A stretch of DNA of 13,752 bases from Streptomyces roseochromogenus subsp. oscitans DS 12.976 (lineage in GTDB: Bacteria > Actinomycetota > Actinomycetes > Streptomycetales > Streptomycetaceae), in NCBI RefSeq assembly GCF_000497445.1, contig NZ_CM002285.1:8896857-8910608 (forward strand), in the 5' to 3' direction. Positions 5,833 through 13,415 of this stretch are shown here, piece by piece. Both the position numbers and the translations under genes were made by a program. Under the pieces are notes generated by a model that was given only the letters and a program-made list of their open reading frames with translations, ran no database searches and was not told the origin of the DNA. Numbering within the stretch: position 1 is the stretch's first letter; every line of letters begins with the position of its first letter.

Positions 5833-6720
5833 ATGTCCACATCCACGCATCTTCCTGCCGTCACCGTGCTCGGTCTCGGCCCGATGGGCCGCTCGCTGGC
5901 CGGCGCGTTCCTCAAGGCAGGGCTGCGGACCACGGTCTGGAACCGCACCCCGGGCAAGGACCGGGAGCTGATCGAGCAGGGGGCGGCCGGCGCCGGATCG
6001 GCCGAGGAGGCCGTCGCAGCCGGTGACCTTGTCGTGGTCTGCGTGGTGAACTACGACGCGGTCGACGCCCTCCTGCGCCCCGAGCCCGTCACCTGCGCCC
6101 TCAAGGGCCGTACCGTCGTGAACCTGACCGCCGACACTCCGCACCGCGCCCGGAAGGCGGCGGAGTGGGCGGCCGGCCACGGCATCCGCTACCTGGACGG
6201 CGCGATCATGACCCCGGCTCCCAGCATCGGCACTCCGGAGGCCGTCTTCCTGCACAGCGGACCGCGCGGCCTGTACGAGGAGTACCGGCCCGTGCTGGAG
6301 GCACTGGGCGGCAAGCACATGCACCTCGGAGAGGAGATCGGACGCGCCGCCGCTTTCGACATCGCGCTGCTCGACCTCTTCTGGACGGCGATGGCGGGCT
6401 ATGCGCACGCCGTCGCGATCGCCCGGGCCGAGGGAGTCACCGCCGGCGAACTCGCACCCTTCGCGCAGGGCATCGGCGCGATCCTGCCCCCGCTCTTCGC
6501 GGAGTTCGCGCGGGACGCCGACGACGGCACCTACTCCGGGGCCATCAACCCTCTCACCTCGGCCGCCTCGACCATGGCCCATGTCGTCGAGGTCTCCGAG
6601 GCCCACGGCGTCGACGCGGGTGTGATGCGCGCGGTGGAAGGCATGGCCCGGCGCACCATCGGTCTCGGCCACGGCACGGACGGCTTCATCCGGGTCGCGG
6701 AGGTACTGGGCAGGCGGTGA
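5833..6720 (+). CDS. Imine-reductase-like NADPH-dependent oxidoreductase
   Basis: This 295-residue protein of the 6-phosphogluconate/beta-hydroxyacid dehydrogenase superfamily has an N-terminal Rossmann fold with GLGPMG (14-19) and NRTPGK (37-42), the Arg and Lys suggesting NADPH. The middle, VNYDAVDALL followed by NLTADTPHRARKAAEW, and the later SGP block resemble bacterial imine reductases more than 3-hydroxyisobutyrate dehydrogenases. The long interdomain helix carries AAAFDIALLDLFW; Asp176 aligns by eye with the catalytic Asp of Streptomyces (R)-selective imine reductases. The C-terminal helical domain would form the dimer active site. ATG 5833 has GGGAG seven bases upstream. It is divergent from an HxlR gene, which probably regulates it. 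The physiological substrate is unknown; another beta-hydroxyacid dehydrogenase activity cannot be excluded. Confidence 0.85.
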   Translation: MSTSTHLPAVTVLGLGPMGRSLAGAFLKAGLRTTVWNRTPGKDRELIEQGAAGAGSAEEAVAAGDLVVVCVVNYDAVDALLRPEPVTCALKGRTVVNLTADTPHRARKAAEWAAGHGIRYLDGAIMTPAPSIGTPEAVFLHSGPRGLYEEYRPVLEALGGKHMHLGEEIGRAAAFDIALLDLFWTAMAGYAHAVAIARAEGVTAGELAPFAQGIGAILPPLFAEFARDADDGTYSGAINPLTSAASTMAHVVEVSEAHGVDAGVMRAVEGMARRTIGLGHGTDGFIRVAEVLGRR

Positions 6721-6760
6721 GACGACGGCCCGGCAGGCCCGGTCGCGGGACGTGGGCGCG

Positions 6761-6787
6761 GGGCACGGCACCGGAACGGCCCTGCCC
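6761..6787 (+). terminator. Hairpin after the oxidoreductase gene
   Basis: GGGCACGGC (6761-6769) pairs with GCCCTGCCC (6779-6787) with one C-C mismatch, around a nine-base loop. It starts 40 bp after the stop codon of the oxidoreductase. There is no T-tract. It is a plausible actinobacterial terminator. Confidence 0.4.
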
Positions 6788-6898
6788 TGTCCTGCGGTCT
6801 TGCCCGCACTCGGTGGATGAGCCGCGAAGGTGACGCTCAGGCACCACTGGGGCGGACTGGGCGAGGCGGAGTGGGCCGGATGGGCCGTTGCCGGGCAC

Positions 6899-7119
6899 GG
6901 AAGTCGATCCGGACACGGAACCGATGCTTGGCGCCGTGAGTCTGAGTGGGTCTTGGAGGTGTGGCGGGTGTGGAAGTCGGTCCGGGCTCGGAAACTGATG
7001 TCTGGCGCCGTGAGTCCGAGTGGGTCTTGGAGGTGTGGCGGGTGTGGAAGTCGGTCCGGGCTCGGAAACTGATGTCTGGCGCCGTGAATCCGAGTGGGTC
7101 CTGGAGGTGAGGCGGGCGC
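6899..7119. repeat. Three-copy tandem repeat of about 74 bp
   Basis: Copies start at 6899 (73 bp), 6972 (74 bp) and 7046 (74 bp), each beginning GGAAGTCG and containing TGGCGCCGTGA and GAGTGGGTC. Copies two and three differ at only a handful of positions; copy one is more diverged in its first third. A degraded fourth copy may follow to about 7157. The unit length is not a multiple of three, so no single frame reads through it as protein repeats. Copies two and three each contain a CTCGGA...TCCGAG stem (6987-6992 with 7015-7020; 7061-7066 with 7089-7094) flanking the palindrome GGCGCC. The copies are direct, without transposase or terminal inverted repeats. Confidence 0.93.
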
Positions 7120-7371
7120 GGAGCCGTTGCGAGTGCGGAGCTGATGGGGCGCACGGGCATGCCAGGCGCCGCGCCACGAAGGGGACCGGCCCGTACGCCG
7201 ACAGGGCACCCCGAGGTCGGCGGACCTGCGACTTGTGCAGGACGCGGCGTAATGCGACGCTTCGGTCCGCCGGCCGCGACCACGGTCGGCGGTGCCTGTG
7301 AGCACCGGTTTTCCCGGCGAGGTGAAGGGATCTCCCGGGGTCGGCCGTGGATCGAGACGGGGAGTGGCGCG

Positions 7372-8325
7372 ATGGAGCTGGAGCTGCGGCACCTGCGGGT
7401 GCTGTGCGCGATCGCCGACGCCGGCAGCGTGGGTCGCGCCGCGGCACAGCTCGGCTATTCGCAGCCCGCTGTGAGCACTCAACTGCGGCGCATAGAGCGC
7501 CACTTGGGCGAGCCGCTCTTCGAACGCGGCACCAGCGGAGTGCGGCCGACCCGCTACGGCGCCGAGGTCGTCGCCCAGGCCCGTGACGTGCTGGCCCGTG
7601 CCGACGCCATCGGCCATCGCCCGGCCGCCGCGCGAGCCCGCCGTACCCTGCGCGTGGCTGCGACCAACTCGCCCATGCTGTCCGGCACGGTCTCCCGGGT
7701 CCGCACCCGGCTGCCGGACCTGTCCGTCGCGGTCACCAGCGTCTACGCCTCCTCGCGGATCGTGGAACTGCTGGAGGAGGGCACGGTGGACGCGGCCATC
7801 GCCGCCGACTATCCGGGCATGGAGCTGCGGCACTCGGACGCGGTGAAGCACCGCGGAATCGTGACGGAGCCGACATTCGTCGCCCTGCCCTCCCGGCACC
7901 GGCTGCGGCAGTGCGCCCAGGTCCAGCTCGCCGACCTGGCCGAGGACGCCTGGTTCGTGACCCCGGACGACGGGGCCGGCTGGCCCGGAGTGTTCTACGA
8001 CGCCTGTGCGGCGGCCGGATTCACCCCGGTCACCGTCCATGAGTTCCTCGGCGACCAGACCCAGCTGCAGAGCATGATCGCCGACGGCCTCGGTGTGTCC
8101 CTCGTCCAGCCGACGCTGCGGCCGATCCCGCATGTCGTGGTCAAGCCACTGGCCGGCTCCCCGCTGTGGTGCCGTTATGTGCTGGCCTGGCGGCCCGACA
8201 CCGTCACCGAGGAGGTCGAGGAGGCCCTGTCCCAGTCCGCCACGGCCGCCTACCGCGACCTCGTCGCCCAGGCACCCCACCTGCGGGCCTGGGCCTCACG
8301 CACCTGGAGCGTCACCGGGGCGTAG
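7372..8325 (+). CDS. LysR-family transcriptional regulator
   Basis: This 317-residue protein has the standard LysR layout. The N-terminal winged helix-turn-helix reads LRHLRVLCAIADAGSVGRAA then QLGYSQPAVSTQLRRIER (about 5-43), followed by LGEPLFERGTSGVRPT and a linker helix. The remaining two thirds are a substrate-binding-like effector domain ending in FLGDQTQLQSMIADGLGVSL. Such proteins activate or repress genes in response to a small ligand. ATG 7372 is chosen because GGGGAG sits seven bases upstream and the alignment begins there; the longer frame from 7144 would translate repeat-adjacent DNA. LysR regulators often control a divergent neighbour, but upstream lies only the tandem array, so the target is not evident. 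The secreted protease 189 bp downstream is a possible target. Confidence 0.93.
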   Translation: MELELRHLRVLCAIADAGSVGRAAAQLGYSQPAVSTQLRRIERHLGEPLFERGTSGVRPTRYGAEVVAQARDVLARADAIGHRPAAARARRTLRVAATNSPMLSGTVSRVRTRLPDLSVAVTSVYASSRIVELLEEGTVDAAIAADYPGMELRHSDAVKHRGIVTEPTFVALPSRHRLRQCAQVQLADLAEDAWFVTPDDGAGWPGVFYDACAAAGFTPVTVHEFLGDQTQLQSMIADGLGVSLVQPTLRPIPHVVVKPLAGSPLWCRYVLAWRPDTVTEEVEEALSQSATAAYRDLVAQAPHLRAWASRTWSVTGA

Positions 8326-8402
8326 TCACGTTGCCCTGCCCGCGACGGTAGCGCGACGACCATGACGGTGCGTCAAAGACCCTCCGCGATGTTATGAGCG
8401 GT

Positions 8403-8432
8403 CAATGCCATGTGCTATGTCACACGGCATTG
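8403..8432. promoter_or_regulatory. Inverted repeat upstream of the collagenase gene (operator candidate)
   Basis: CAATGCCATGTG (8403-8414), a six-base spacer, then CACACGGCATTG (8421-8432): a 12-bp inverted repeat with one mismatched pair. It lies 78 bp after the LysR stop and 82 bp before the protease start. There is no T-tract after it, and the region is AT-richer than its surroundings (GTTATGAG just upstream could be a -10). It could be an operator for a dimeric regulator, or a terminator for the LysR gene. Confidence 0.5.
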
Positions 8433-8514
8433 TTGGGGTGGGTGACCCGCTGAGACAGTGCCTCACACGCCTCAACACCCCACCGAGGCGCATCCCCTTC
8501 GTGGAGGAATCCCG

Positions 8515-10482
8515 ATGCGCAATCGCTTCGCGCTGCCCAGACGCATACCCGGCCGCACACACCCTCGTACGGTCGGACGCATGGCCGGCGCCGCGGCCGT
8601 CTGTGTCACCCTGGCCGGGCTGCTGACCACGCCCGCGGCAGCGGCACCGCAGTCGCACACCGGTGCCGCCCCCGCGCCTCCGGGACACGTGTCGGTGCCG
8701 TCGCCGACCGGTGCTACCACCGCCGTCACCGAGCGTCCCGCGAGCCAGTCCCGGCGGCTCAGCCCGGCCCAACTCCCGCCCCTGCAGCCGCTGTCGCCCC
8801 ACCCGGCCCGCAAGACGGCCAAGGCTGCCAAGGCGGCCTCCTGCACTCCGGGCGACTTCGGCAGCCGCAGCGGAGCCGCCCTCGTGGCCTTCGTGAAGGC
8901 GTCGACCACGGACTGCGTCAACACCCTCTTCTCGGTCACCGGCAAGGACGCGCACGACGTCTTCCAGCAGTCCCAGATGCTCACCGTGGCGGCCGCGTTC
9001 ACGCGCACGGCCGGGCAGTACCGCGGCGACAACTCCGGCGGCCTGGAGCAGCTGGTCCTGTTCCTGCGAGCCGGCTACTTCGTGCAGTTCAACCACCCCG
9101 GCGACGTGGGCACGTACAGCAGCCGCCTCACCAAGGCCGTCACGGCCGGCCTGGACGCCTTCTTCGCCCGGTCCCACTCGAATGATGTGACGGCGGTGAA
9201 CGGCGACATCCTCGGTGAGACCGTCATCCTCACCGACAGCGCCGACGTCCAGGGCCGCTATCTCCCGGTCTACGAGCGGTTGTTGAGCGATTACGACAGC
9301 CCGTACAACTCCGTGGACAGCATGGTCAGGGCGGTGAACGACGTCTACACCCCGCTGTGGCGCGGCAACTGGAACCCCGACTACGTCGCCGCGGTCGCCG
9401 CGGACCCGTCGATCACCGACACCCTGCACGAATTCGCGCTGGACCACACGGACCTGCTCGGCACCGACAAGGCCTTCCTGGATTCCAACGCCGGGATGAA
9501 CCTGGCCCGCTATGTCGAGCACCCGGAACTCCAGGCGACCGTGAAGCCTCTCGCCAAGGACCTGCTGGACCAGTCCGCGATCACCGGCCCGACGGCCGCG
9601 CTCTGGGTCGCCGTCGCCACGCAGGCGAACGCCTACGACGGCAGCGACTGCGCGTACTACGACGTCTGCGACCTGCCCGCCAAGCTGACCGCGGCCGCCC
9701 TGCCGATCACCCACTCCTGCGACGCGGACCACACCATCCTCGCCCAGGACCTCACGGACGCGGACCTCGACGCCACCTGCGCCAGCGTGCTGCACCAGGA
9801 CGCCTACTTCCGCGGGCTGGTGAAGGCCGACGGCGCGATACCCGGCCAGTACGTCTCGACCATCCAGCTCGTCGTCTTCGCCAGCCGCGCCGACTACCAG
9901 ACGTACGCCGGCGCCATCTACGGCATCAGCACCGACAACGGCGGCATGACCCTGGACGGCAACCCGTCCGACCCGGCCAACCACGTGACGTCGATCATGT
10001 ACCAGAAGGACTCCGACGACGGTTTCACGGCCCGGATCTGGAACCTCAACCACGAGTACACGCACTTCCTCGACGGCCGCGACGACATGAAGGGCGACTT
10101 CGCCCAGGAGACCACCGTGCCGGACATCTGGTGGATCGAGGGTCTCGCCGAGTACGTCTCCTACAGCTACCGGGGAATCGCCGACGACCAGGCCGTCCAG
10201 GAGGCCGCCAAGCACACGTACAAGCTGAGCACCCTGTGGCAGAGCACCTACGACAACAGTGACGTGATCCGCACCTATCCGTGGGGCTATCTCGCCGTGC
10301 GCTACATGGCCGAGAACCACCCCGACGACATCCAGAACATGCTCGCCCGCTTCCGCGTCGGTGACTACGCCGGCGGCTACGCCGTCTACCACGACGGCAT
10401 CGGCACCCGCTATGACGCCGACTTCGACCAGTGGCTCACGGCGTGTGCCCAGGGCGCCTGCGCCAAGCCCGCCAAGGCCTGA
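8515..10482 (+). CDS. Secreted zinc metalloprotease, M9 collagenase type
   Basis: This 655-residue precursor has a long basic N-terminus and a hydrophobic core (MAGAAAVCVTLAGLL, 23-37) with likely cleavage near residue 44 (AAAA-PQ). After a Pro-rich linker comes an N-terminal activator-like region, then the gluzincin catalytic core: LNHEYTHFLDGRDD with zinc ligands His513 and His517 and catalytic Glu514, and WWIEGLAEY with Glu542 as third ligand, matching clostridial collagenases in order and approximate spacing. The family cleaves collagen-like or gelatin substrates outside the cell. No PKD or collagen-binding domains follow; the chain ends shortly after the catalytic region at ACAQGACAKPAKA. 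ATG 8515 has GGAGG seven bases upstream. It is flanked by an upstream inverted repeat and a strong terminator, so it is probably monocistronic. Real collagen cleavage is not certain. Confidence 0.9.
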   Translation: MRNRFALPRRIPGRTHPRTVGRMAGAAAVCVTLAGLLTTPAAAAPQSHTGAAPAPPGHVSVPSPTGATTAVTERPASQSRRLSPAQLPPLQPLSPHPARKTAKAAKAASCTPGDFGSRSGAALVAFVKASTTDCVNTLFSVTGKDAHDVFQQSQMLTVAAAFTRTAGQYRGDNSGGLEQLVLFLRAGYFVQFNHPGDVGTYSSRLTKAVTAGLDAFFARSHSNDVTAVNGDILGETVILTDSADVQGRYLPVYERLLSDYDSPYNSVDSMVRAVNDVYTPLWRGNWNPDYVAAVAADPSITDTLHEFALDHTDLLGTDKAFLDSNAGMNLARYVEHPELQATVKPLAKDLLDQSAITGPTAALWVAVATQANAYDGSDCAYYDVCDLPAKLTAAALPITHSCDADHTILAQDLTDADLDATCASVLHQDAYFRGLVKADGAIPGQYVSTIQLVVFASRADYQTYAGAIYGISTDNGGMTLDGNPSDPANHVTSIMYQKDSDDGFTARIWNLNHEYTHFLDGRDDMKGDFAQETTVPDIWWIEGLAEYVSYSYRGIADDQAVQEAAKHTYKLSTLWQSTYDNSDVIRTYPWGYLAVRYMAENHPDDIQNMLARFRVGDYAGGYAVYHDGIGTRYDADFDQWLTACAQGACAKPAKA

Positions 10483-10502
10483 GCGCACGCGCCGTAGCAC
10501 GA

Positions 10503-10535
10503 CGGCCGCCGACCGGCGATCCCGGTCGGCGGCCG
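10503..10535. terminator. Bidirectional terminator between collagenase and gap genes
   Basis: A perfect 13-bp stem, CGGCCGCCGACCG with a seven-base loop GCGATCC and the exact complement, spans 10503-10535. It sits midway in the 73-bp gap between the convergent collagenase and GAPDH genes, 20 bp from each stop codon. No T-tract on either side, as is usual for this type of genome. Confidence 0.85.
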
Positions 10536-10555
10536 CGGCCGTGCGGCGACGGGCG

Positions 10556-12010
10556 TCAGACCGCCGTGGCCGGGTACGTCGGGTACTCGACGCCCGACAC
10601 ATGCTGGACGACCCGGACGACCTGGCAGGAGTAGCCGAACTCGTTGTCGTACCAGAGGTAGAGGATCGCGTTGTCGCCGTCGACCTTGAGGGCGCCGGCG
10701 TCCACGATCGAGGCGTGGCGCGAGCCGATGAAGTCGCTGGAGACCGCGTCGGGCGCCGTGATGAAGTCGATCTGGCGCTTGAGCGGCGAGGTCAGCGAGA
10801 CCTCGCGGAGGTAGTCGTGGACCTCCTCGCGGGTGGTCTCGCGGGCCAGCTGCAGATTGAGGATCGCGATCGACACGTCCGGCACGGGCACGCGGATCGA
10901 GCTGCCGCTGATCTTCGCCTTGAGGTCCGGCAGCGCCTTGGAGACCGCGGAGGCGGCACCCGTCTCGGTGATCACCATGTTGAGCGGCGCGGAGCGGCCA
11001 CGGCGCTCGGACTTGTGGTAGTTGTCCAGCAGGTTCTGGTCGTTGGTGAACGAGTGGACGGTCTCCACGTGACCGCGCAGCACGCCGTACTCGTCGTCCA
11101 TCGCCTTCAGCGGGGGGACGATCGCGTTGGTGGTGCAGGAGGCGCAGGACAGGATCTGCTCGTCCGGCTTGACGGTGTCGTGGTTGACGCCGTGCACGAT
11201 GTTCGGGACGTCGCCCTTGCCCGGCGCGGTCAGGACGACCTTCTCGATGCCGGGGCGCAGATGCTGGGACAGGCCCTCGCGGTCGCGCCACTTGCCGGTG
11301 TTGTCGATGAGGATGGCGTCCCGGATGCCGTACTCGGTGTAGTCCAGGGACGACGGGTCGTCCGCGTAGATCACCTTGATGGCTTTGCCGTTGGCGACGA
11401 TCGTGCTGCTGGCCTCGTCGACGGTGATCGTGCCCTGGAACTGGCCGTGGATGGAGTCGCGGCGCAGCAGCGAGGCGCGCTTGACGAGATCCTCGGCGGC
11501 CCGGCCGCCACCGCCGCGCACCACGATGGCCCGCAGCATGAGGCCGTTGCCGGAGCCCGCCTTCTCGATCAGCAGACGGGCGACGAGCCGGCCGATGCGG
11601 CCGAAGCCGTACAGGACGACATCGCGCGGCTCACGGCGCTCGATCTTGCTGGCGCCGGTGGCGCCGGCCACGGCCTCGGCCGTGAACTCCGCCACACTCA
11701 GACCGCGGTCGTCGGCCTGGTAGGTGGTGGCGAGCATGCCCAGGTCGATCTGCGAGGGCCCGAGGTCGAGGGCGGTCAGGGCCTGCAGGAACGGCATCGT
11801 CTCGGTGACCGACAGCTCCGCGCCGGCGATCTGCCGGGCGAAGCGGTGCGTCTTGAGGATGCTGACCACCGACTTGTTCACCAAGGAGCGGCTGTGCAGC
11901 AGGACGGTCACGTCCCGCTCGCGGTGCAGCTTCCCGATGAGCGGGATCATCGACTCCGCGATCTCCTCGCGGATCTTCCAGTTGGTGAACGAGTCGTCGT
12001 TGACAGTCAC
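10556..12010 (-). CDS. gap: Glyceraldehyde-3-phosphate dehydrogenase, long form with N-terminal extension
   Basis: This 484-residue protein contains a full GAPDH: Rossmann motif YGFGRIGRL (134-142), active-site block SCASCTTNAI with catalytic Cys292, VETVHSFTNDQN with His319, and C-terminal WYDNEFGYSCQV. The enzyme interconverts glyceraldehyde-3-phosphate and 1,3-bisphosphoglycerate. Ordinary GAPDH is about 335 residues; here roughly 130 extra residues precede the Rossmann fold, as in a long GAPDH type known from actinobacteria. After the second strand the usual Asp that selects NAD is replaced by AIVVRGGGGR, so cofactor use may differ. The start is GTG at 12010 (MTVNDDSFTNWK); the ribosome-binding site is weak (GAAAGA). 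The gene is convergent with the collagenase and divergent from the mannosyltransferase. It may be an additional GAPDH beside the glycolytic one. Confidence 0.93.
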   Translation of the reverse strand: MTVNDDSFTNWKIREEIAESMIPLIGKLHRERDVTVLLHSRSLVNKSVVSILKTHRFARQIAGAELSVTETMPFLQALTALDLGPSQIDLGMLATTYQADDRGLSVAEFTAEAVAGATGASKIERREPRDVVLYGFGRIGRLVARLLIEKAGSGNGLMLRAIVVRGGGGRAAEDLVKRASLLRRDSIHGQFQGTITVDEASSTIVANGKAIKVIYADDPSSLDYTEYGIRDAILIDNTGKWRDREGLSQHLRPGIEKVVLTAPGKGDVPNIVHGVNHDTVKPDEQILSCASCTTNAIVPPLKAMDDEYGVLRGHVETVHSFTNDQNLLDNYHKSERRGRSAPLNMVITETGAASAVSKALPDLKAKISGSSIRVPVPDVSIAILNLQLARETTREEVHDYLREVSLTSPLKRQIDFITAPDAVSSDFIGSRHASIVDAGALKVDGDNAILYLWYDNEFGYSCQVVRVVQHVSGVEYPTYPATAV

Positions 12011-12195
12011 TGATCCATCTTTCGAGCTAGGGAGCGCTCATATGGTAACCACACCTCTCAGCTGCTCCTTCCGGGGGTGCGGGGGGTAAGGGATTTGCAC
12101 CCATTCCTTGACTGATTCCTGAATCGGGGTGGAAGTGCGTAAGAAACCCGGGTCGCGAATTGCACGTCTTACCTGGCGTGCCCAAGGTCAAAAGA
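12011..12195. promoter_or_regulatory. Divergent intergenic region of gap and the mannosyltransferase
   Basis: This 185-bp spacer must hold both promoters. For gap, TACCAT on the minus strand (12047-12042) fits the TANNNT -10 pattern but lacks a good -35. For the rightward gene, TTGACT near 12108-12113 resembles a -35, again without a clear partner. A short perfect inverted repeat GATTC-CT-GAATC lies at 12114-12125, overlapping that region. No assignment is firm. Confidence 0.35.
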
Positions 12196-13404
12196 GTGAG
12201 CACCTCTTCCGTTCCCCGGCCCGAGTCGGCCGCCCCGTCCGCCGTTGTCCGTCGCCCGGTCCTGCCACGGATCGCCCGGCGCGGTGTCCCCGAGGGGGCG
12301 CTACGGGCCCTCGCCCTGTTCGCGGCCGTACGTGTCGCCGGGGTCCTCGTGGTGATCCTCACCAACGCGGTCCGGGGCCATCCGCTGCTCAAAAGTTTCG
12401 CCCACTCCTGGGACTCCCGGTGGTACCTGCACATCGCCGCCCAGGGCTACGGCCACCGCATCTGGATCACCCCGGAGGGTGCGGTCCAGAGCGACTGGGC
12501 GTTCTTCCCCCTGTATCCCGGACTCATCAGGGCACTGAGCACGGTCCTGCCGCTCAGCCCCGGCATGGCCGCACTGCTCATCTCCTGGATCGCCGCGGGC
12601 GTGGCGGCCTACGGCGTGTACGTCATCGGCCACCACCTCTACGGGCGCGGCGTCGCCACCGCGCTGGTCGCCCTGTGGGCCGCCCTGCCGCACGCGGTGG
12701 AACTGACCATCGCCTACACCGAGTCCCTGTTCGCCGCGCTCGCCATCTGGTCCCTGTACTTCGTGCTCAAGCGCCGCTGGCTGTGGGCCGGGACACTGGC
12801 CGCGCTGGCGGGGCTGTCCCGGCCGAGCGGCTTCGCGATCGCGCTGGCCGTCTCCCTCGCCGCCGCCCACGAGGCGTGGCAGCAGCGCGGCCGGGTACCG
12901 GCGAGCCTGTGGGCCGGTGCCGTCATCGCCCCGCTGGGCTGGCTCGGCTATGTGCTCTGGGTGGGCGGACAGACGGGCGATCTGCTCGGCGGCTACTTCA
13001 AGGTGCAGAGCGCCTGGGACTCCAAGTTCGACTTCGGTCTCGGCTCGGCGCGTTTCCTGAAGGGCCTGCTGCTGCACGGCGGAGGCGTCGTCTACCCGGC
13101 GGCCCTGGTCATAGTCGCGGCCGGAGTGCTGCTCTTCGCCCTGCTCTGTCTGGAACGCGCCCCGCTGGCCCTGGTGGTCTTCGCGGGTGTCCTGATCCTG
13201 CTCGTGGTCGGCGGCTCCGGCTCCTTCTCCTCCAAGCCGCGGTTCCTGCTGCCGGCCTTCCCGCTCCTCATCCCCATGGCTCGCGCACTGACCCGGACCT
13301 GGCGGGTCCGGCCGGCCCACGCCATGATCGTCTACGCCGGTCTCACCGTCGTATCCCTGCTGTTCGGTGCCTATGTGGCGGTGGTGGCCCGCTCCCCGCT
13401 GTGA
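12196..13404 (+). CDS. PIG-V-like membrane mannosyltransferase
   Basis: This integral membrane protein of about 402 residues has roughly eight or more hydrophobic segments. PIG-V family landmarks are readable in order: SWDSRWYLHIAAQGYG (71-86), with the Asp in the first outer loop typical of lipid-sugar-dependent enzymes; FFPLYPGLI (103-111); YTESLFAALAIW (174-185); and LSRPSGF (207-213). The family transfers mannose from a polyprenyl-phosphate donor to a lipid or protein acceptor outside the membrane; in actinobacteria the acceptor is usually unknown. GTG at 12196 is chosen because AAGG lies eight bases upstream; an in-frame GTG at 12178 and TTG at 12160 are alternatives without such a site. 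It is divergent from gap and 11 bp from the end of a convergent MFS gene. Confidence 0.85.
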   Translation: MSTSSVPRPESAAPSAVVRRPVLPRIARRGVPEGALRALALFAAVRVAGVLVVILTNAVRGHPLLKSFAHSWDSRWYLHIAAQGYGHRIWITPEGAVQSDWAFFPLYPGLIRALSTVLPLSPGMAALLISWIAAGVAAYGVYVIGHHLYGRGVATALVALWAALPHAVELTIAYTESLFAALAIWSLYFVLKRRWLWAGTLAALAGLSRPSGFAIALAVSLAAAHEAWQQRGRVPASLWAGAVIAPLGWLGYVLWVGGQTGDLLGGYFKVQSAWDSKFDFGLGSARFLKGLLLHGGGVVYPAALVIVAAGVLLFALLCLERAPLALVVFAGVLILLVVGGSGSFSSKPRFLLPAFPLLIPMARALTRTWRVRPAHAMIVYAGLTVVSLLFGAYVAVVARSPL

Positions 13405-13415
13405 GCCACGGCACG

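Larger units (their letters stand above)
6721..7371. other. 651-bp intergenic region before the LysR gene
   Basis: Apart from the hairpin at 6761-6787 and the tandem array at 6899-7119, nothing coding is credible here: long open frames on both strands are low-complexity Pro/Arg-rich readings of the repeats without ribosome-binding sites. From 7158 to 7358 the LysR promoter is expected. TAATGC (7250-7255) is a possible -10 but has no good -35. A small inverted repeat CCTGC-N7-GCAGG lies at about 7225-7241. Confidence 0.6.

Noticed and set aside
6899..7119. CRISPR array
   Set aside because: The repeated unit is contiguous with no unique spacers; the whole 74 bp is repeated, which is a simple tandem repeat. 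No cas genes are nearby.
6830..7283. Open frames on both strands across the tandem repeat region (Pro/Arg/Thr-rich products)
   Set aside because: They have no ribosome-binding sites, switch frame with each 74-bp repeat, and their residues are low-complexity translations of GC-rich DNA. The array is better treated as non-coding.
7144..7371. N-terminal extension of the LysR protein to a GTG/ATG near 7144
   Set aside because: The LysR family starts right at the DNA-binding helices, GGGGAG supports ATG 7372, and the extra 76 codons lie in repeat-adjacent non-coding DNA.
5788..8280. Very long minus-strand open frame of 830 codons opposite the oxidoreductase and LysR genes
   Set aside because: It is antisense to two well-supported genes and crosses the non-coding repeats. 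Long antisense frames are common in GC-rich DNA; no family motif is seen.
8434..8493. Long-range stem between TGGGGTG and CACCCCA in the collagenase leader as a riboswitch
   Set aside because: Only seven pairs close a loop of about 35 bases and no known riboswitch core was recognised; chance pairing is likely in GC-rich sequence.
8392..10602. Long minus-strand frame of 736 codons opposite the collagenase gene
   Set aside because: It mirrors the codon structure of the real gene, has Gly/Val/Arg-rich composition without motifs, and crosses the terminator at 10503-10535.
12001..12021. Mini-frame ATG GAT CAG TGA whose stop overlaps the GTG start of gap (leader peptide)
   Set aside because: Three codons with no convincing ribosome-binding site arise easily by chance; the overlap alone is not evidence for a leader peptide.
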